A stretch of DNA of 64,000 bases, taken from the NCBI RefSeq assembly GCF_029223545.1, contig NZ_CP097870.1:3534001-3598000 (forward strand), in the 5' to 3' direction. Source of the DNA: Thauera sp. GDN1 (GTDB lineage: Bacteria; Pseudomonadota; Gammaproteobacteria; Burkholderiales; Rhodocyclaceae). Shown here piece after piece: positions 35,335-42,838 of this stretch. A model generated the notes under the pieces. It worked only from the letters and a program-made list of their open reading frames with translations, was not told where the DNA came from and did not search any database. The stretch's first letter is position 1, and each line of letters opens with the position of its first letter. Position numbers and translations under genes: made by a program.

Positions 35335-35877
35335 ATGTGCACACATCACGCCTGCCTGAGCCGTCGCCGCTTCCTGATCGCCGGCGCCGCAGCCGGACTG
35401 CTCGCCGCCTGCGGCAGCGGTAACGACAGCGGCGGCGGCGCCATCGCGCCGCTCGAGTTCGACCGCAGCACCAGTTGCGCGCTCGACGGCATGCTGCTCG
35501 CCGACTATCCCGGCCCCAAGGTGCAGATGCACTACGCCGGCGTCCCGCGCCCGGACTGGTTCTGCGACACCATCGAGATGTTCAACGTCTATCTGAACCC
35601 GGAGCAGGCCCGCCTGGTCACCGCGCTCTACGTCCAGGACATGGGCAAGGCCGAGTGGGACAAGCCGGTCGGCCACTGGATCGACGCGAAAAAGGCCTTC
35701 TACGTGTTCGGCTCCAAGCGCCTGGGCGCGATGGGCCCGACCGCCGCCTCCTTCGCCAGCGAGGCCGACGCCAAGGCCTTCGCCGCCGAGCACGGCGGCA
35801 AGATGCTGCGCTTCGACGAGGTCACGCCCGACATGGCGATCCTCGACGGCGGCGCCCTGCACGACCAGTCGATGTAA
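35335..35877 (+). CDS. nosL: NosL copper chaperone lipoprotein
   Basis: A 180-residue lipoprotein. The signal combines a twin-arginine-like SRRRFLI (9-15) with a lipobox LAAC (C26). The mature part has CALDGMLL, which matches the Cys-x-x-x-Gly-Met copper(I) site of NosL. Conserved YVFGSKRLGAMGPTAASFASE and AKAFAAEHGGKMLRFDEVT follow. NosL delivers Cu(I) to NosD/NosZ. The start is ATG 35335; a GTG at 35323 is also possible. A second NosL-like protein is encoded at 36529. Confidence 0.9.
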   Translation: MCTHHACLSRRRFLIAGAAAGLLAACGSGNDSGGGAIAPLEFDRSTSCALDGMLLADYPGPKVQMHYAGVPRPDWFCDTIEMFNVYLNPEQARLVTALYVQDMGKAEWDKPVGHWIDAKKAFYVFGSKRLGAMGPTAASFASEADAKAFAAEHGGKMLRFDEVTPDMAILDGGALHDQSM

Positions 35878-35891
35878 GCAGGAGGACGACG

Positions 35892-36161
35892 ATGAACCCG
35901 ATCTTCGATGCCATCCCCCCCGAGGACGCGCTCGAGCTCGAGCAGATCACCCGCCTGATCTACGAGTCGCGCGAGAACCGCCGCAAGGTGCTGGACGCCG
36001 TCGGCGCCAGCGACGAGGCTGCGCTGCTCGCCCGCATCGCCGCCGGCGAGATCGACGAGCACCCGGCCTACGAGCACTATCTCGCCGCCCGCATCCTGGC
36101 CGACACCCACGCGGCCGCCCGCGAGGTGGTCGGCAAGCGCCTGCAGGAGATCAACCGCTGA
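35892..36161 (+). CDS. small uncharacterised protein in the nosL operon
   Basis: An 89-residue soluble, acidic, mostly helical protein (DALELEQITRLIYESRENRRKV, in part). It has no signal peptide, no cysteines and no family that I recognise. It starts 15 bp after nosL with an AGGAGG ribosome site and overlaps the next gene by one base (TGATG). Its position between two NosL-type genes suggests a part in nos maturation or regulation, but nothing in the sequence shows it. Confidence 0.7.
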   Translation: MNPIFDAIPPEDALELEQITRLIYESRENRRKVLDAVGASDEAALLARIAAGEIDEHPAYEHYLAARILADTHAAAREVVGKRLQEINR

Positions 36162-36532
36162 TGAGCCTGCACACCGCACTGCTCGAATACGTCGAGCGCG
36201 AACATGGGGATGCCCTGCTCACCCCGCCGCAACTGGCGCAGGACGCGCTGACCGTGGTGCTGACGAACGGCGTGGTGCTCACCGTGCGCTACGCTGCGAC
36301 GGACGCCTACTCCCTGCGCTGGCGCAGCAGCCTGCATGCCGACGGTGTCGAGCTCGGCATCGACACCGCACCCACCCACCCGCAGCTCGCCACCACGCCG
36401 AACCACCTGCACCTTGCCGACGGCACGGTCGTCGCCGATCCGCTGACGCAGCCCGGTGGCGCCCCCGAGCACAACCTCGCGCGCGTGATCGAGGCCCTGC
36501 TGCGTGATCCACAGCTGAAGGATTGCGCATGA
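36161..36532 (+). CDS. uncharacterised protein in the nosL operon
   Basis: A 123-residue soluble protein of unknown family. It contains beta-rich stretches (ALTVVLTNGVVLTVRYA and HLHLADGTVVADPLTQPGG) and several histidines. No signal peptide is visible. It is coupled to both neighbours: its ATG overlaps the previous stop (TGATG) and its stop overlaps the next start (ATGA). Such tight packing argues for a real gene that works with the NosL-type proteins. Function unknown. Confidence 0.7.
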   Translation: MSLHTALLEYVEREHGDALLTPPQLAQDALTVVLTNGVVLTVRYAATDAYSLRWRSSLHADGVELGIDTAPTHPQLATTPNHLHLADGTVVADPLTQPGGAPEHNLARVIEALLRDPQLKDCA

Positions 36533-37161
36533 CGAGCCCGGTATGGCGCCGCCGGCTGCTGCTCGCCGGCGCGGCGAGCGCACTCGCTGCGGGCAGCGCG
36601 CTGTTCCTGGATTACGGCAGCCGGCCGGGACTCGGCTTCGAGCCACCGGCCGAGGACGTATGCGTCGTCGCACCCGCGCGGGTGACCGAACCCCATGCCT
36701 ACGATCCGGCGAGCGGGCTTGCGATGTACGAGGCCCGCCCGGTGCCTGCGGATGCGCGCTGCCCGATCTGCGGCATGTATCCGGCGCGCTTCCCGCGCTG
36801 GGCGGCGCAGCTCATCTTCAAGGACGGCGCCGCCCACTTCTTCGACTCCCCGGTCGACCTGTTCATGTACCTGGAGACGCCCGAACGCTTCGGCTCCGAG
36901 CGCAAGCCTGCGGACGTGGCGGCGGTCTACGTCGCCGACTTCCGCAACGGCGCCTGGCTGCCCGCGCGGCAGGCGGTGTTCGTGCGCGACTCCAGGGCGC
37001 GCGGCCCGATGCGCGGCCCCGACCTGCCCGCCTTCGCCGACGCGGCCACCGCCCAGGCCTTCATCGCCGAACAGGGCGGTCGCGCGCTGTCCTTCGAGCA
37101 GATCGACGCCAGCGTCGTCAGCGGCCTGCGCGACGCCAACCACGCCCAGCACATGCACTGA
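36529..37161 (+). CDS. second NosL-like protein with a CPICGM copper motif
   Basis: A 210-residue protein with a twin-arginine-type N-terminus (WRRRLLLAGAASALAAGSALF) that may be a Tat signal or an uncleaved anchor. The mature part carries CPICGMYPARFPRWAAQLIF, the classical NosL motif, followed by HFFDSPVDLFMYL, VYVADFRNGAWLPARQAVFV and FIAEQGGRALSFEQI. It lacks the lipobox of nosL. The role is probably copper handling for NosZ, either redundant with nosL or specialised. It is the last gene of the nosDFYL transcript, and a bidirectional terminator follows. Confidence 0.85.
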   Translation: MTSPVWRRRLLLAGAASALAAGSALFLDYGSRPGLGFEPPAEDVCVVAPARVTEPHAYDPASGLAMYEARPVPADARCPICGMYPARFPRWAAQLIFKDGAAHFFDSPVDLFMYLETPERFGSERKPADVAAVYVADFRNGAWLPARQAVFVRDSRARGPMRGPDLPAFADAATAQAFIAEQGGRALSFEQIDASVVSGLRDANHAQHMH

Positions 37162-37187
37162 ACACGCCTGGGCGCGCACCATAATGC

Positions 37188-37211
37188 AAACGGGGCCCGC
37201 AGGCCCCGTTT
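37188..37211. terminator. bidirectional terminator between the nos operon and the cytochrome c gene
   Basis: Perfect 10-bp stem AAACGGGGCC/GGCCCCGTTT with a CGCA loop. The A-run before and T-run after let it act on both strands, ending the nosD-to-nosL2 transcript and the convergent cytochrome c transcript. Confidence 0.8.
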
Positions 37212-37255
37212 CTCGCTCGGTGCGACCCGCTTACCGCGGGCCGCAGCGTCTCGCC

Positions 37256-37720
37256 TTACTTCGACTTGCCGACCATGAAGTCGACCGCCGCCTTCACGTC
37301 GGCGTCGCTCAGCGAGGCACCGCCGCCGCGCGGGGGCATCATGCCCTTGGAGCCGGTGAAGCCTTCGATCGCATGCTTGTACAGGATGTCGTTGCCCTGG
37401 GCGATACGCGGACCCCAGTCGTCCTTGTTGCCCGGGATCGGGGCACCGGCGACGCCAGAGGCGTGGCACAGCGCGCAGACCTTCTTGTACGTGCTCTCGC
37501 CGGCGGCATTGGCCGGCGCCGCGGCCGCGGCCGGGGCGGCAGCCGGTGCAGGCGCAGCCGCAGGCGCGGCGGCGGGGGCCGGAGCAGCGGCCGGAGCGGC
37601 AGCGGCGGGGGCCTGTGCCGGCGCGGCCGCGGGCTTGGCCGCGCTGCCGCTGTCGGAACCGCCACAGGCAGCGAGCAGGACAGATGCCGCGGCGGCGATC
37701 AGGAAGGGAAACTTGTTCAT
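37256..37720 (-). CDS. lipoprotein c-type cytochrome (cytochrome c5-like) with Ala/Pro linker
   Basis: A 154-residue monohaem cytochrome. The N-terminus is a lipoprotein signal (lipobox LAAC, Cys19), followed by an Ala/Pro-rich linker of about 55 residues. The haem domain has CALCH near residue 83, SGVAGAPIPGNKDDWGPRI and the distal Met in GSKGMMPPRGG, as in cytochrome c5. It probably carries electrons in the periplasm while tethered to the membrane; the nos context and its FNR-type promoter point to a donor for N2O reduction. The linker resembles the one in NosZ. It converges on the NosL-like gene. Confidence 0.88.
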   Translation of the reverse strand: MNKFPFLIAAAASVLLAACGGSDSGSAAKPAAAPAQAPAAAAPAAAPAPAAAPAAAPAPAAAPAAAAAPANAAGESTYKKVCALCHASGVAGAPIPGNKDDWGPRIAQGNDILYKHAIEGFTGSKGMMPPRGGGASLSDADVKAAVDFMVGKSK

Positions 37721-37776
37721 GCGCTTTCTCCGTTTTGTCATGGTCTGTGTCGCAGCGATGCCCTGCGAATGCCCGA

Positions 37777-37818
37777 ACACTAGCGTCAAAATCTCACGAG
37801 GTGATTGATAGCCGTCAA
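37777..37818 (-). promoter_or_regulatory. cytochrome c promoter: FNR box and RegR/RegA-like box
   Basis: Read on the minus strand: TTGAC-GGCT-ATCAA (37818-37805), nine of ten positions of the FNR box, then GTGAGATTTTGACGC (37797-37783), 10 of 11 informative positions of the RegR box GNGRCRTTNNGNCGC. A weak -10 (TAGTGT) lies at 37782-37777. The box centres are 21.5 bases apart, against 22.5 in the nosD promoter, and the order and orientation are the same. Start site near 37770 predicted. Confidence 0.6.
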
Positions 37819-37883
37819 TTCCACCCGGGCGGCGCCCAATATAACCGACCCGCGCATCCGGCCGGCAGCCGCCCGGACGAGTG

Positions 37884-38684
37884 TCACGCCGCGCCGATCG
37901 GGCGCTTGGCGCGGAATTCATCGACCGCGACGTAGGTCAGCTTGGCCTCGGTCACCTTCACCACCACCGGATGCTCCGGGTTGCGCTCGGCGAAGACCTC
38001 GACATCGACGGTCACCGAGGTCTTGCCGACATGCACGATCTCGGCATGGAAGCTCAGGATGTCGCCCACCGAGACGGGCTGCTTGAACAGGAAGGAGTCC
38101 ACCGCGACCGTGGCCACCTTGGAGCGTGCCCGCCGCGTCGCCGGGACCGCGCCGGCGATGTCGACCATGGCCATGATCCAGCCCCCGAACACGTCGCCCG
38201 CGGGGTTGAGGTCGGCGGGCATCGGCACCACCCGCAGCACGAGTTCCTTGCGCGAGGGCGGCATCAGGCACAGCGGCGCCGAGTCGCCGATCACGCGCTT
38301 GCCGCCCTGCGCATCGATCGCGACATAGGTCAGGCGCGCCTCGGTGACCTTGACCACCACCGGGTCGGCGGGATTGCGCTCGGCGAAGACATGCACGTCG
38401 ACCGTGATCGACGACTTGCCCACCGCGGCGACGTCGGCGTGGAAGCTGACGATGTCGCCGACCGACACCGGCTGCTTGAAGACGAAGGAGTTCACCGCCA
38501 CCGTCACCACCCGCGAGCGCGCCTGGCGGATCGCGGGCAGGGCGCCGGCGACGTCCACCATCGCCATGATCCAGCCGCCGAACACGTCGCCCGCAGGGTT
38601 GAGATCGGCCGGCATCGGCATCACGCGCAGGGCCGGCAGCGTATGCGGAGGCGCGTCTGCACCGGGGCTTGGGTTAGCGACCAT
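37884..38684 (-). CDS. acyl-CoA thioesterase with two tandem hotdog domains
   Basis: A 266-residue protein made of two YciA-type hotdog thioesterase domains. Each has the block PMPADLNPAGDVFGGWIMAM followed by a VDFAG-like motif (VDVAGA and VDIAGA), FKQPVSVGDI, VFAERNP and VVVKVTEA. The Asn/Asp residues of the usual active site (NPAGDVFGG) are present in both copies. YciA-type enzymes hydrolyse acyl-CoA esters and work as oligomers of single domains, so this is a covalent double. Start: ATG at 38684 with GGAG upstream; ATG 38696 is an alternative. Confidence 0.85.
   Translation of the reverse strand: MVANPSPGADAPPHTLPALRVMPMPADLNPAGDVFGGWIMAMVDVAGALPAIRQARSRVVTVAVNSFVFKQPVSVGDIVSFHADVAAVGKSSITVDVHVFAERNPADPVVVKVTEARLTYVAIDAQGGKRVIGDSAPLCLMPPSRKELVLRVVPMPADLNPAGDVFGGWIMAMVDIAGAVPATRRARSKVATVAVDSFLFKQPVSVGDILSFHAEIVHVGKTSVTVDVEVFAERNPEHPVVVKVTEAKLTYVAVDEFRAKRPIGAA
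37905..38635 (-). repeat. in-gene tandem duplication of the thioesterase domain
   Basis: Two units, about 38298-38635 and 37905-38242, are offset by 393 bp (131 codons) and remain very similar at DNA and protein level. For example AACACGTCGCCCGC occurs at 38188 and at 38581 with matching flanks. The high identity points to a fairly recent duplication or continuing gene conversion between the copies. Confidence 0.85.
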
Positions 38685-38910
38685 GAGGCACTCCATCGGG
38701 CGGAAAACCGGACCAGCCGGCGGAAAGAAACAGCCCCGATCATGCCAAGAAACGCCTGCGCCATGTTGTGCGCGTGCTGCGTTCACCGCCCGCCAGCATC
38801 GTGAAACACATGCGCGTGCCTGCAATGCCGCCTGCGTGATACTCTGGATTTGTGCATTGCAACATAACGCCCGTGACGCCCGCCAGGGCCGGGCGAATGC
38901 GAGGATCACC

Positions 38911-39963
38911 ATGCTCAAACTACGATGGCCGCGCCAGCGCGCGCAAGAACAGGCCCCCATCCTCAGCCTCGCGCTCCAGGGCGGGGGCGCGCACGGCGCC
39001 TACACCTGGGGCGTGCTCGACCGCCTGCTCGAGGCCGGCATCCGCATCGACGGCATCAGCGGCACCAGCGCCGGCGCGATGAACGCGGTCGCCCTCGCCC
39101 ACGGGTGGACGGTCGGCGGTGCGGACGGCGCACGTGCCGCGCTCGCCGCCTTCTGGCAGGCGGTGGGCGACAGCGTGCCCTTCCACCTCGAGCTGCTGCA
39201 CAGCCTGAACCCGGCTGCCGACGGCGCGCTGCCGGCGCCGATGAACATGATGCTGGGCTTCACCCGGCTGTTCTCGCCCTACCAGTTCAACCCCTTCGAG
39301 CTCAACCCCCTGCGCGACGTGGTGAGCGCCCAGTTCGACTTCGAGCGCCTGCGTCGCGACTGCCCGCTCAAGCTCTTCATCGCCGCCACCGCGGTGCGCA
39401 CCGGCAAGGTCCGCCTGTTCCATACCGCCGAAATCAGCGCGTCGGCGCTGCTGGCCTCGGCCTGCCTGCCGACCCTGCACCACGCGGTGGAGATCGACGG
39501 CGAGCATTACTGGGACGGCGGCTTCACCGCCAACCCGGCGATCTACCCGCTGCTCTACGAGTGCAGCACGCCCGACATCCTGATGGTGCTGCTCAATCCG
39601 CTGCAGCGCGATGACGCGCCCCGCAGCGCCGACGACATCGCGGCACGCAGCATGGAACTGGGCTTCTCCACCACCTTCCTGCGCGAGATGCGGATGATCG
39701 CCCACGCCCGCCGCCACATCGCCGAGACCGCGGGCTGGATGCCGCTCGGCCGCCTGGAGCGCAAGCTCGTGCACCAGCGCTTCCACCTCATCGAAGCCGA
39801 GGAACTCGCCGACGCCGACCAGGCCAGCAAGCTCAACGCTGCCAGCGGCTTCCTCACGCAACTCCACGAGCTCGGCCGCACACGCGCCGCGAAGTGGCTG
39901 CGCAGGCACCAGCGCCAGGTCGGCCAGCGCGAGACGGTGGATGTCGCGCGCCTGTTCCTGTAG
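38911..39963 (+). CDS. patatin-like phospholipase family protein
   Basis: A 350-residue lipid acyl hydrolase. The oxyanion loop is LQGGGAHGAYTWGVL (GGGAHG at 24-29), the nucleophile is Ser53 in GTSAG and the catalytic Asp is D202 in YWDGGF, the usual Ser-Asp dyad. No signal peptide is visible. It probably hydrolyses phospholipids or other acyl esters in the cytosol; some relatives are linked to polyhydroxybutyrate or membrane turnover. Its end lies 9 bp from the convergent deaminase gene. Confidence 0.88.
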   Translation: MLKLRWPRQRAQEQAPILSLALQGGGAHGAYTWGVLDRLLEAGIRIDGISGTSAGAMNAVALAHGWTVGGADGARAALAAFWQAVGDSVPFHLELLHSLNPAADGALPAPMNMMLGFTRLFSPYQFNPFELNPLRDVVSAQFDFERLRRDCPLKLFIAATAVRTGKVRLFHTAEISASALLASACLPTLHHAVEIDGEHYWDGGFTANPAIYPLLYECSTPDILMVLLNPLQRDDAPRSADDIAARSMELGFSTTFLREMRMIAHARRHIAETAGWMPLGRLERKLVHQRFHLIEAEELADADQASKLNAASGFLTQLHELGRTRAAKWLRRHQRQVGQRETVDVARLFL

Positions 39964-39972
39964 CGCGCCGCT

Positions 39973-40977
39973 TCAGTCGGGCAGCGCCTCCAGACGCGCC
40001 AGCCAGGGCGCACGCAGCGACTCGGGCACGAAGCTCGCCTCCAGGCTGTTGCGCGCCACGCGCTTGAGCTCGGCGCGCGTCAGGCCGAGCGCCTGCGCGG
40101 TCTGCAGATAGTTCTGCGCGATGTAGCCGCCGAAGTAGGCGGGATCGTCGGAGTTGATCGTGAGCCTGAGCCCGGCGTCGAGCAGGCGCTTGAAGTTGTG
40201 CTGCGCCAGCGTGGGGAACACGCACAGCTTCACGTTCGACAGCGGACACACGGTCAGCGCCACCTGCGCGCGCGCCAGGCGCTCGACCAGGGCCGGATCT
40301 TCCTCGCAGCGCACGCCGTGGTCGATGCGCTCGACCTCGAGCACGTCGAGGGCCTCGACGATGTAGGCCGGCGGCCCCTCCTCGCCGGCGTGGGCGACGA
40401 CGTGCAGGCCGAGCTCGCGGCAGCGCGCGAACAAGCGCGCGAACTTGCCCGGCGGGTGGCCCTTCTCGGACGAGTCCAGGCCGACGCCGTGGATGCGCGC
40501 GAGGTGCGGCAGCGCCTGCTGCAGCGTGGCGAAGCCCTCGTCCTCGCTCAGGTGGCGCAGGAAGCACAGGATCAGCCGCGAGCTGATGCCCCAGCGCGCC
40601 TGGGCCTCGGCGCAGGCGCGCTCGAGCCCGTCGAGCACGGTCGCGAAGGCGACGCCGCGCGCGGTATGGGTCTGCGGATCGAAGAAGAGCTCGGCATGCA
40701 CCACGCCGTCGGCATGGGCGCGCTCGAAGTAGGCGATGGCGAGATCGAAGAAGTCCTGCTCATGGATCAGCGCCGCCGCCCCGGCGTAGTAGAGGTCGAG
40801 GAAACTCTGCAGGTCGGTGAAGGCATAGGCCGCGCGCGTGGCCTCCACGCTGTCCCAGGGCAGCGCGACGCCGTTGCGGCGCGCGAGCTCGAACATCATC
40901 TCCGGCTCCAGCGTGCCTTCGATGTGCAGGTGCAGCTCGGCCTTGGGCAGGGCGCGGACATAGGTCTCGAGGTCCAT
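39973..40977 (-). CDS. adenine/adenosine deaminase
   Basis: A 334-residue zinc-dependent deaminase of the adenosine deaminase fold. Zinc ligands H16 and H18 are in ELHLHIEG, then come VVAHAGEEGPPAYIVEAL, ERIDHGVR, and the terminal zinc Asp region TINSDDPAYFGGY. FFDPQTHTARG and GLDSSEKGHPP are shared with bacterial proteins shown to act on adenine (Pseudomonas type), so adenine is the likelier substrate, giving hypoxanthine for the HPRT encoded at 21284. Adenosine cannot be excluded. Confidence 0.85.
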   Translation of the reverse strand: MDLETYVRALPKAELHLHIEGTLEPEMMFELARRNGVALPWDSVEATRAAYAFTDLQSFLDLYYAGAAALIHEQDFFDLAIAYFERAHADGVVHAELFFDPQTHTARGVAFATVLDGLERACAEAQARWGISSRLILCFLRHLSEDEGFATLQQALPHLARIHGVGLDSSEKGHPPGKFARLFARCRELGLHVVAHAGEEGPPAYIVEALDVLEVERIDHGVRCEEDPALVERLARAQVALTVCPLSNVKLCVFPTLAQHNFKRLLDAGLRLTINSDDPAYFGGYIAQNYLQTAQALGLTRAELKRVARNSLEASFVPESLRAPWLARLEALPD

Positions 40978-41194
40978 GGCGGTCTCCTTGCAGATGAATG
41001 CATCCTAGCGCCAAACGCCGCGGGCGGCCTCCCCGCCTGCGCCCCGATCGGGGCGGTGTTTTCTTGTAGCGGCCACGGACCGGCGTTAGCATGACGGCCC
41101 GCTGCCCTGCAACGCGGCCTGCGCCCTCTCGCTTGCGCGCCGGCAGCGTGCGCGCGAACCCGCTGAATCCACCCCTGCTCCGGAGACCGACCCG

Positions 41195-42181
41195 ATGCGC
41201 AAAACCTGGCTTGCCCCGCTGTTCGCCGCCTTCACCGCCGCCGCCGGCCTCGCCCTGGCGACGCCCGCCGCCGCCCAGACGACCCTGAAGATGGCCTATG
41301 CGCTGTCGGCCAACTCGCATTACGGCGCGGGCGGCGAGGCGTTCTCGAAGTCGCTCGATGCCGGCACCGGCGGCCGCTACAAGGTGCAGCAGTTCCCCAG
41401 CAGCGCGCTCGGCGGCGAGCGCGAGGTCATCGAGGGCCTGCAGCTGGGCACCATCGACCTCGCCATCCTGTCGACCGGCGCCACGCTGAACTTCGTGCCG
41501 CAGACCGGCGTGTTCGACATCCCCTTCCTGATGCGCGACCTCGCCCACGCCCGCCAGGTGCTGGACGGCCCGATCGGCCAGGACATGCTGAAGGCCTTCT
41601 CCGCACGCGGCCTCGAGGCGCTGGCCTGGGGCGAGCAGGGCTTCCGCCACCTGACCAACAGCAAGCGCGCGGTCACCACCGCCGCGGACGCCAAGGGCCT
41701 GAAGATCCGCACCACCGAGAACCCGGTGCACATCACCGCCTTCCGCCAGATCGGCATCCTGCCCACGCCGATGGCCTGGCCGGAGGTCGCCACCGCGCTG
41801 CAGCAGGGCACCATCGACGGCCAGGAGAACCCGCTGTCGGTGATCACCTCGGCCAAGCTGTCGCAACTGCAGAAGCACCTGTCGCTGACCGGCCACGTCT
41901 ATGCGCCGGCGGTGATCATGGTGTCGCCTACCGTGTACGGCAGCCTGTCCGATGCCGACAAGAAGGTGTTCATGGAAGCCGCGAAGCAGGCCGCGCAGGC
42001 GATGCGCAACTTCGTCGACAACATCGAGAAGACCGGCGTCGAGCAGCTCAAGGCGGAGGGCATGGAAGTCGTCACCAGCGTGGACCGCAAGTCCTTCGAG
42101 GACGCGGTGGCGCCGGTGTACGAGGAGTACTACAAGCGCTTCGACAAGAAGCTGATCGACGACATCCGCAACACCCGCTGA
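41195..42181 (+). CDS. dctP: TRAP transporter solute-binding protein (DctP family)
   Basis: A 328-residue periplasmic binding protein with a cleavable signal (LAPLFAAFTAAAGLALATPAAAQ). The family elements are LGGEREVIEGLQLGTIDLAI, GQDMLKAF, LKIRTTENPVHI (with the ligand-carboxylate Arg) and ALQQGTIDGQENPL. TRAP systems take up dicarboxylates and other organic acids with a sodium gradient; the ligand here is unknown. It is the first gene of a complete dctPQM operon. Confidence 0.9.
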   Translation: MRKTWLAPLFAAFTAAAGLALATPAAAQTTLKMAYALSANSHYGAGGEAFSKSLDAGTGGRYKVQQFPSSALGGEREVIEGLQLGTIDLAILSTGATLNFVPQTGVFDIPFLMRDLAHARQVLDGPIGQDMLKAFSARGLEALAWGEQGFRHLTNSKRAVTTAADAKGLKIRTTENPVHITAFRQIGILPTPMAWPEVATALQQGTIDGQENPLSVITSAKLSQLQKHLSLTGHVYAPAVIMVSPTVYGSLSDADKKVFMEAAKQAAQAMRNFVDNIEKTGVEQLKAEGMEVVTSVDRKSFEDAVAPVYEEYYKRFDKKLIDDIRNTR

Positions 42182-42267
42182 AAACCCGCGCACGCCGGCC
42201 ACGACACCGGCCCGGCGCCCTCACCGCCCCCGCCCCGTGCGGGGGCTTGACCGTCTACGCAAGCGCA

Positions 42268-42765
42268 ATGACTCTCCTTCGCCGCATCGACCACTGGCTG
42301 TTCAAGGGCGTGTCCGTGCTCGCCCAGCTCTTCCTGATCGGCGCGGTGGCGACCGGCTTCTGGCAGGTCGTCGCCCGCTTCGTGCTGTCCTCGCCGCTCG
42401 ACTGGAGCGAGGTGCTGACACGCGCGCTGCTGATCTGGGCGGTGCTGCTGGGCGTGGCGCTCGCCTTCCGCCACGGCGCGATGCTCGGCGTCGAGATCCT
42501 GCGCAGCGTGCTGCGCGGGGCCCAGCGCCGCGCGCTGGAATGGCTGGTGGCGCTGGTGTGCGCCGGCTTCCTCGGCTTCCTGGCCTGGATCGGCGGGCAG
42601 ATGACCTGGCGCGTGCGCTTCCAGACCGTGCCCAGCCTCGACGTCTCGATCTCGTGGATCTACCTGGCGATTCCCGTCGGCGCCGCGCTGGCGGCGATCG
42701 CGGTGCTGCTGCGCGTGGCCGCCGCGTCCGACGCCGAACCCGTGCCGCTCGACGGCCAGGGCTGA
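42268..42765 (+). CDS. dctQ: TRAP transporter small permease (DctQ family)
   Basis: A 165-residue inner membrane protein with four helices. The typical pattern is seen: a WQVVARFVLSSPLDWSEVLTRALLIWAVLLG stretch (in parts) around residues 35-65, RHGAMLGVEIL and a last helix before a short hydrophilic tail. It pairs with the large permease encoded 73 bp downstream. Start: ATG 42268 rather than the TTG 21 bases earlier. Confidence 0.88.
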   Translation: MTLLRRIDHWLFKGVSVLAQLFLIGAVATGFWQVVARFVLSSPLDWSEVLTRALLIWAVLLGVALAFRHGAMLGVEILRSVLRGAQRRALEWLVALVCAGFLGFLAWIGGQMTWRVRFQTVPSLDVSISWIYLAIPVGAALAAIAVLLRVAAASDAEPVPLDGQG

Positions 42766-42838
42766 ACGCCGCCCCGACCACAAGCGCCGAACGCCCCACT
42801 CCACCCGCCCCCCTCGCCCACCTTCCCCGCCTGCCGCC

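Noticed and set aside
37499..37640. A low-complexity GCC/GGC-rich repeat that could be taken for a tandem-repeat element
   Set aside because: It is the coding sequence of the Ala/Pro linker of the cytochrome c lipoprotein; the irregular units argue against a separate repeat element.
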